Assembly: GCF_007655135.1 (NCBI RefSeq)
Contig: NC_045128.1
Span: forward strand, 32,024,811 to 32,088,810
Direction of reading: 5' to 3'
DNA from: Punica granatum
Taxonomy: Eukaryota; Streptophyta; Magnoliopsida; Myrtales; Lythraceae
Length of the DNA stretch: 64,000 nt
Of the stretch, positions 57,978 through 64,000 are shown one piece after another; within the stretch, counting starts at the first letter, position 1, and the number at the start of each line of letters is the position of its first letter. The notes under the pieces are model-generated. The model worked only from the letters and a program-made list of their open reading frames with translations. It made no database searches and was not told where the DNA came from. The translations under genes were made by a program, and so were the position numbers.

Positions 57978-58452
57978 GTTCCTGACCTCCTTTTTTTCAT
58001 CAAGGATGCCTATAGGTTCCTCGGAGGCTTTTGCTCAGCATTTGTAACTTAAATTTCGATGCTGTTGTAGTTCAGGGTGGAGCCTGTATGGAACACATAA
58101 CCTTTTTTTTTGAAGTGCTTCTTTCAACATTGACATTGCGATACTGATGTTTGTGGTTCTGTTATTAGTTGCAGTTTGAGAGCGCACTTTATCATGGTGA
58201 TACTTCTTCCTTAAAACAATCACATGTTGATATAGAGGGAATAGGCATATATATTATATATCAGTAAAAGTATATGAGAACATCAAAATATCTTTCATTG
58301 AAATACATGGTACTAATTACAAAATCAGAAAATGCCTTAAGACTGCAAAAATCATGCCGAGTATTGGAAACAATGCCTCATTTACAATGTTTATTACTCT
58401 ATATGCACACTTAATCAACCCAGAATTAAGACTTCTGGCATGTGTTGTAGCT
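57978..58452. other. Shared 3' spacer between the methyltransferase pseudogene and FZR (copy B)
   Basis: Collinear with 42288-42763; contains the FZR 3' UTR on the minus strand. Nothing else is seen. Confidence 0.5.
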
Positions 58453-60778
58453 TTATCGAATCTGTGTTCGCCCCAATGACCACAGCCCTGTATCCTTGAC
58501 CGGTGCCTGAAAAAATGGCATACTTCTCAGAACAATCACACAACAGAAGAATCAACATAACCAAAGCGAAGGGTGACTGGATTCACCCTCTTAGTACTTC
58601 TAACTTACCGGAGTTTTAACTGACGGAAAAACATTCCAGAACCTCAAAGTCTCATCCCCTGCTCCAGTCACTATTGTCTGCAATACAAGTTTAAGTAGGA
58701 GAAACTTAAAACCACGGAAATCTTTTGTGCATATAGTCGAACTTTCCTGCAAATATGTTGCAGCTTTACATTACCTGACCATCAGGAGACATGGCAAGAT
58801 AGAGAACTCGAAGACTATGCCCAGTTAGAGTTGCAACCTATCGTTAGCAATCAAGAAAGATCAATCAGTGAGTACAATGAGAGAAGTTTCAGACAAACAG
58901 TAAAAGAAACAACAGAAAGCTTCAAACCTTTGCCATCGATGGGTACTTCCACACCATTATCTGATTCTGGGAATAACCGTGAGTGCTGACGAGCTCATTC
59001 ACGTTCTTACTCCACATCAGATTGCAAACCTGCAGGCATAAAGAGTAAATATCTCGGAAATTGATTTTCTTCTTGATTGCTAGATAATATCCAGGTATGA
59101 ATTTATTTGACCTGACTTCCAGTGTCAACACTGCTCAGTTGATGCCCATTGGTAGTGTTCCAGAACCGTATGCACCGATCAGCAGTCCCACCTCCTGAGG
59201 CCAGGAGGCCAGTCTGATGCGGGGACCACGCAATGGCCTTGACAGCTGCTGTATGCTCCGTCAATCTCAGTGCAGGCTGCTGAGAATGCTGGTTCCACAC
59301 TAACAGCTGATAATCAACAAGAAAATCGTCAATAGATAGCTTTAACTAAAGGTTTACCTAACTCAACCTTAACAAGCATATGGACCAAAAAATTTTACCT
59401 GATTGTCATTTCCTCCAGAGGCCAGCTCGCGATCATCATGAGACCATTTTAACCCACACACCTGATCAATTAAATACAACAGGGAAAACTTTCATGTTAC
59501 TCTTCATTGGGTTTTAAGGAGGAAGCAGATAAATATTAGTCAAGTGTAATGTTTTGATGAGGTAAGTTCATCTACCTCCGATTTATGCCCAACAAGCTTG
59601 CCGACACAGTCGTTTGGTACTCGAAGATCGTGGTGCAGGATAGCTCGGTCTCTGCTACCAGAGGACAGTATCCGTGAATTCCATGCTAAGACACCAGTTC
59701 TGGTTTGATGCCCGCCCATTGTTCGGATTTTCTTGCACCGAGTTCCATCCCAAATCTATTATCTCAATAAATGCATCATCAGCATTCACAAAATCCCTAC
59801 ACAAAATGCCACAAAAGCAACGAAGTGAAGGCCATTGGTACCCGCTTGAAATTACCTGGACTTGACCTAAATTTGTTCCAACTGATATGCAGGAACCTTC
59901 CCGGGTCCACTGGACCGAGCAAACACCATCGTTAGGTCCCAAATCGCATAGCTTCGTCACCTAAGAACAAGTCATGAAAATGTCAGGAAAACAAGCCATT
60001 TTGGAGTTCAGTCGTTGCAGATAATATAGTCTCGCTCACTTTACTATTTGATGCACTCCAGAGATAGACAGAGGTTCCCAACCCGACCGCCAGTACATTC
60101 TGCGATGACCAGTCCACGAGGTTTAAATAGAAGTCGTCTTGTAGCGACGGGGCATCCAAAACCTGCAAACGATCAATGATCGGATTCTCTCATTCTCATT
60201 GATAAAAATTGAATCGATTTTATAGTATGTTGTCCCCATATGTTCACCTTATGAGGTGTCTTGGGCACTTTCCTCGGTGGCTTGGGAGGAGTCGAAGCCT
60301 CGTTTGAGAATCCGCTATCCTGTCCCAGAATGGAAGGTGAATACGGTGAATTTGGGCCCGAGCTGTCAGTCTTGAACCTCAGCATGTTGGGACTCATGGG
60401 AGACCCCTGACCTGCAGGAGAAGAACACGCAAAATCAGCCCCAAAAAGTTCCGCCTTAAGCATCCTAGAGTACGCTTCGTTTCCCCCTTGTTTGCCCGGC
60501 GACTGCTTCTCCTCAAGGCCGAAGGTGTGAAGCCTCGACGAGGATCTGCACGGGATGAACCTATCGCTGCACGATGAGGAAGACTTGGACGGGGAGTAAA
60601 GGCTTGACAAGGACCGAACAGGGCTCGGCAGGCTCGGCGAGGCCCGAACAGGGCTCGAGATGCTATCGAGACGGAGAGAGGTTCCCGACATCCCTGCGGG
60701 GAGGTTAATCCCACTCTTCCTCCTCTGGGACGATTCCATCTTCTGGGCCTGCTTCAAAATCCGATCTTTCACCCCCAA
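58453..60778 (-). CDS. FZR3: CCS52B/FZR3-type activator of the anaphase-promoting complex (Cdh1 family)
   Basis: Ten minus-strand exons: 60778-60248, 60162-60040, 59960-59856, 59755-59576, 59461-59399, 59306-59112, 59029-58928, 58837-58775, 58677-58609, 58506-58453. They join in frame to 494 aa (family about 475-500). The N-terminus carries the C-box DRFIPCR at 72-78, a Ser-Pro-rich stretch with possible CDK sites, and PYSPSI at 145-150. Then comes the [15 protein letters not shown] linker and a seven-bladed WD40 propeller (about 190-480) ending in the IR tail (GRTQIR, 489-494). The C-box and IR tail dock on the APC/C; the propeller selects D-box and KEN-box substrates such as mitotic cyclins. 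The N-terminal sequence looks like the plant CCS52B (FZR3) type rather than CCS52A. All phases and GT-AG borders agree. Exons 4-10 are duplicated as a broken remnant at 42764-44109. Confidence 0.95.
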
Positions 60779-61015
60779 GAAGATTCAAGATCAGAACTTG
60801 AAATCGATCCCGAGCAGGAGACAGATCGCAGATTGGTCCGAGCTAAAGCTCCCTTCTTCGGTGTGCAGAGGAGAGGGCTCAGGTGGGATCAGAGCAAAGA
60901 TTGCCGCACAACGGTCGAGCCGAGGAGCGGCGCGTTAGGTGAATCTCCGTGTCGAGATGTTGGAGAAAGAGAAAGAGGAAGCCAATCGAATTGTGTTGGA
61001 TTTTATATATGGGGG
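60779..61015 (-). promoter_or_regulatory. FZR leader and core promoter
   Basis: On the minus strand ATATATAAAA at 61010-61001 is a good TATA box about 225 nt upstream of the ATG. CGATTGGC (a CCAAT-type motif in reverse) lies just downstream at about 60989-60981. No E2F or MSA element was clearly seen. Confidence 0.5.
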
Positions 61016-61272
61016 AGACAGTGAGCTCTAACGGTCGAGTTCGGTCATCGAGCTCAACTGTTAGCTGTCGTTTTGGTGTCTACTTGGTACTTAACATATG
61101 TATACTTGCCATAAAAGCCGAAGTAGCCGTTGCTTTTAGGTGAAAAAACTCTTCAATTATATGAGCATTCCTTGAATTTCCGGTTTCTCGACGGCGGTCC
61201 GATCACTATCCGAGGTTCGCATAAACAGATAACCCTTGGATGTGTTGAAACTTAAAATAATAAATTAATAAA
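61016..61272. other. Upstream flank of the FZR gene
   Basis: No gene is seen; short frames have no likeness to any family. Confidence 0.4.
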
Positions 61273-61618
61273 GGGATATTTACTTAAAATGGCTCATGAT
61301 TTGCCCGTTTTGTCAAATCTATCATATGCTCTTTTTTATCAAATCTATCTCATGATTTACTTTTTATATCAAATCTATCCCGATTTTAACTTTTTCCGTC
61401 GACATTTAACGGTCGTGCTGACGTGGCGCATACGTGGCAAGTGTGACCCACTATCTCTCCACGTGCCACGTCAGCAAGACCGTTAGATGTCGACGGAAAA
61501 GATAACGCCGGGATAGATTTGATGTAAAAAGTAAACAATGTGATAGATTTTATAAAAAAAAACATATGATAGATTTGACAAAACGTACAAATCATGAGTC
61601 TTTTTAGGTAAAAATCCC
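61273..61618. mobile_element. Palindromic Mutator-type MITE with 9-bp target duplication
   Basis: 346 bp, almost wholly an inverted repeat: the left arm begins GGGATATTTACTTAAAA and the right arm ends TTTTTAGGTAAAAATCCC. The centre carries GTCGACATTTAACGG and its reverse, plus CACGTGCCACGTCAGC. Flanks ATTAATAAA at 61264-61272 and 61619-61627 form a 9-bp target duplication, as expected for Mutator-type elements. The two overlapping frames inside (61289-61486 + and 61386-61595 -) resemble each other only because of the palindrome. Confidence 0.85.
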
Positions 61619-61627
61619 ATTAATAAA

Positions 61628-64000
61628 TCTATTGAAATGCAGGTTGGTTATGAACTAAATTTACATGATAGTCTATCAACAACATCCTCTTTTGGATTCT
61701 TAGAAAAATATATGAATACGTATTTCAATTAATTGGAAGCTCTTCTTAGTAAAGGGAAAGAGTATTGCTATATCTTTCTAATAACTCACTTCAAAATTTT
61801 TCTAATTAAAAAGTCTTATTGAAAAGTAATGTTGGGGGAATCTTCAAAGTGGGCCCCAATCTAAGAAGCTCTAGTTTGGGTTTGGGTCCAAATTCAGGCC
61901 CAAAGTAAGGAATGGCACCTCGTATCAAATGTATCTATCAAATTCACGATCTAATTCTCTTTAATCTTCTGTGTGTCCTTGGAAGCCTACATGTCATTGC
62001 TAATTTTGATCTTAGGTAAACATTGTCATTAGTCGCGTTTTCAATATAAGTTCTATATATGGCCAAAAAAAAGAATATAAGTTTTGTATGGAGTGATGGA
62101 TAATGCTTTCCCTATCTATACAATACTAGTTTTCTTGGTCATGAGTTGCACGGAACTATTACTACAAATATAATTGTATTTACCTGTTCAAACTTTAATT
62201 ATTTTTAATTCAATTCCAAACATTTAATAATTTTTTTTTCTATAGTACATAATATTTAATAATTTTAACGAAATATCTTAAGGAATCGTGATTAATTCAT
62301 ATATTACTATTATATTAGGGAAGGAGAGAGTAGTGATGTAAAATTTTTAAAATATTCTTTCTCCAATTCAAAATTACTATGCTGAGTTTATAGGATAATT
62401 TTGTAGTTATCTTAAATTTTGAGAATATATTAAAATTAAAATATTTCACACCCAAACATATATATGCATATATATTAAAATTATTGAGTATTTTTATTTA
62501 TAAACTCTAAATTTTTATTCATCTATTATTAATTTAGTCTTATTTAATTCTAACTATATTTATTTACAACTATGTCACTTTCTATTATGTTGTATTCAAC
62601 TTAATATGTATATATATAATAAATTTACCTTTCTATACCTAAATATTACAATATTTACCTTTATGACCCTATTAATTGTTTTGTAGTCAAGTTTATATAT
62701 ATATATATATATATATTTGAAAGTAGAAATATGGTGGGAATGGTTTGATGGCCTCAGAACGCTCGAATTGTCAAATGGAATTATCTCAATTTTTTAATTT
62801 TTAATAAATTACAAATTATGGGACCATGCATTCATTTTTTTGAAATAATATCTATATTTGTTTTTCAAAAACCGAATTAGATCATTTATATATATATATA
62901 TGTATATGTATATTTATAGATTAATCATGTTTGCTTTTTCAAAGTACAAGTTAATATAATATATAATGAATTACACTTTCAGCAAAAACAAAGAGTTAAT
63001 ATACTATATATATTATGAATCATATTTGCCTTTCAAAAAACACATGAGATCATATTTTTTTATAGATATTTTGTATGAGATGTTATAAATAGGAAGTACC
63101 ACACATAAATAATGACCAAATTCGGCTTTTAAAAAATATTGTTACCACTAGACTTGAGTTCTCTAAAAGTACGTTTACTATTAAACGTGAAAGTGAGTTC
63201 TTTTTTTATTTTTTCTTGTTTCTGACTTCTAATTCTCAATATTAGTCATTTGTTTTTTTAAATTAATATACTATATTTTATTTTTAAAAACAAATTAAAG
63301 ATATGAATTACATTTGCTTTTAAAAAAACTAGATCATATATTTTATAGATATGATTCATATTTCCTATACAAAAAATAAATTAGATAATATTTTTTATAA
63401 ATATTATGTATGAAACATTATAAAGGAATTATCAAACATAAACTGTGGTCGTTTCGACTCTCGAAAAATACTACTACCATTAACTGTGAGCTCTCAAAAT
63501 GCCTTTAGAGGTGGAAGTGGGTTATTCAATTTTTATTTACTTTTTATTTTCGTTTCTAACTCTCAATGTCAAATATAAAAACGGAGACCTACCCATCTCA
63601 ATTTTTTTTTTGCCCTAATTCGTAAGTTCTTCGTAGAAATCGTTAGTCGTCAATCTTATAGTGCTCCGCTTGCTATTAGGTGTCATCATTGAAGATGAGT
63701 TTCTTTTTCTTTTTTTTTAATTGTTGATCAGTAATATCTTAATCTTATAGTATCTTTCCAATTTCACCTTGTCGTACTTGGAAATTTTCTTTTTAATTTT
63801 TTATTTAAAATTATTTGCGAGACTAGTTTATAGTATTACAGTAATTAACAAAAAAAAAAAAAGATCGTCTGCAGTCTGCACTTTAATACATTTCCATTTC
63901 TGGAATTTTATTAGTCAAAGATAATCGTCTTTCATAAAATGCACGAATTTTGTAAAGATATCCCATCGCACATTATCCAAGTCCTCAATTATTCAACCCA
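61628..64000. other. AT-rich intergenic DNA without a supported gene
   Basis: No reading frame or RNA is recognised. CAATACTAGTTTTCTTGGTC with GTTGCACGG at about 62122-62152 resembles the openings at 28983 and 30514, so a third family member may start here. A (TA)n run lies at 62693-62716. Two stretches near 63003-63130 and 63300-63450 share phrases (GATCATATTTTTTATAGATAT, then ACATTATAAA-like, then CTCTAAAA), suggesting an old tandem duplication. Confidence 0.4.

Larger units (their letters stand above)
50269..59835 (+). repeat. Segmental duplication, copy B (with a transposon inside)
   Basis: Direct copy of 39233-44109, interrupted by the 5-kb element at 51572-56553. Outside that insertion the two copies stay collinear with scattered substitutions and small gaps. 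The right edge lies inside intron 3 of the intact FZR gene, so the FZR locus extends beyond the duplicated block. Confidence 0.93.

Noticed and set aside
58035..58223. Short minus frame between the two copy-B genes
   Set aside because: Lies in the shared 3' spacer and is not kept open in copy A.
61289..61595. Two opposing frames with similar hydrophobic proteins
   Set aside because: Their likeness comes from the palindrome of the MITE; not genes.

Overview
The window is nuclear DNA of a flowering plant, most likely a eudicot. It shows short GT-AG introns, AT-rich intergenic DNA full of microsatellites and small transposons, telo-box and site II promoter motifs, and plant-specific families (FDM/IDN2, alpha-expansin, LISCL GRAS, TRP telomere binder, CCS52). 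A rosid or myrtle-order species is my guess; nothing here proves it.

Layout. 0-8.3 kb is gene-rich: an FDM/IDN2-type RNA-directed DNA methylation gene (+, six coding exons, 640 aa), a promoter-like and transcript-like stretch without a clear coding region (5.25-6.05 kb), and an alpha-expansin (-, three exons, 264 aa). 8.3-23.2 kb is about 15 kb of AT-rich DNA in which I see no functional gene, only microsatellites, weak MITE-like pieces and one possible RNase H remnant. 23.2-28.2 kb holds a TRP-type telomere repeat-binding protein gene (+, nine coding exons, 612 aa). 28.2-34.6 kb is repeat-rich. 35.7-37.8 kb is an intronless LISCL GRAS gene (694 aa).

From 34.5 to 60.8 kb the region is a mosaic of local duplications. 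Segment A (39,233-44,109) and segment B (50,269-59,835) are direct copies of a block holding a FtsJ/MRM2-type rRNA 2'-O-methyltransferase gene (+) and a CCS52B/FZR3-type APC/C activator gene (-). The copies have decayed reciprocally. In A the methyltransferase is intact and the FZR is a truncated, broken remnant. In B the methyltransferase is a pseudogene, while the FZR gene, which extends beyond the block, is complete (10 exons, 494 aa). A 5-kb Mutator-like element with a 9-10 bp target duplication sits in B just upstream of the dead methyltransferase; A carries the empty site. Between the copies lies an inverted duplicate of the promoter, leader and first ~90 codons of the GRAS gene (44,114-46,095), then a complete NSA2 ribosome-biogenesis gene (-, nine coding exons, 260 aa). 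A second terminus of the same Mutator-like family ends 36 bp from the left edge of B.

60.8-64 kb holds the FZR promoter, a 346-bp palindromic Mutator-type MITE with a 9-bp target duplication, and AT-rich DNA.

The genes are independent single-gene units with housekeeping or regulatory roles (RNA-directed DNA methylation, wall loosening, telomere binding, transcription, rRNA methylation, 60S assembly, cell cycle). The most interesting content is structural: local duplication, reciprocal gene decay, an inverted gene fragment that could pair with its parent transcript, and transposon ends at or near the breakpoints.
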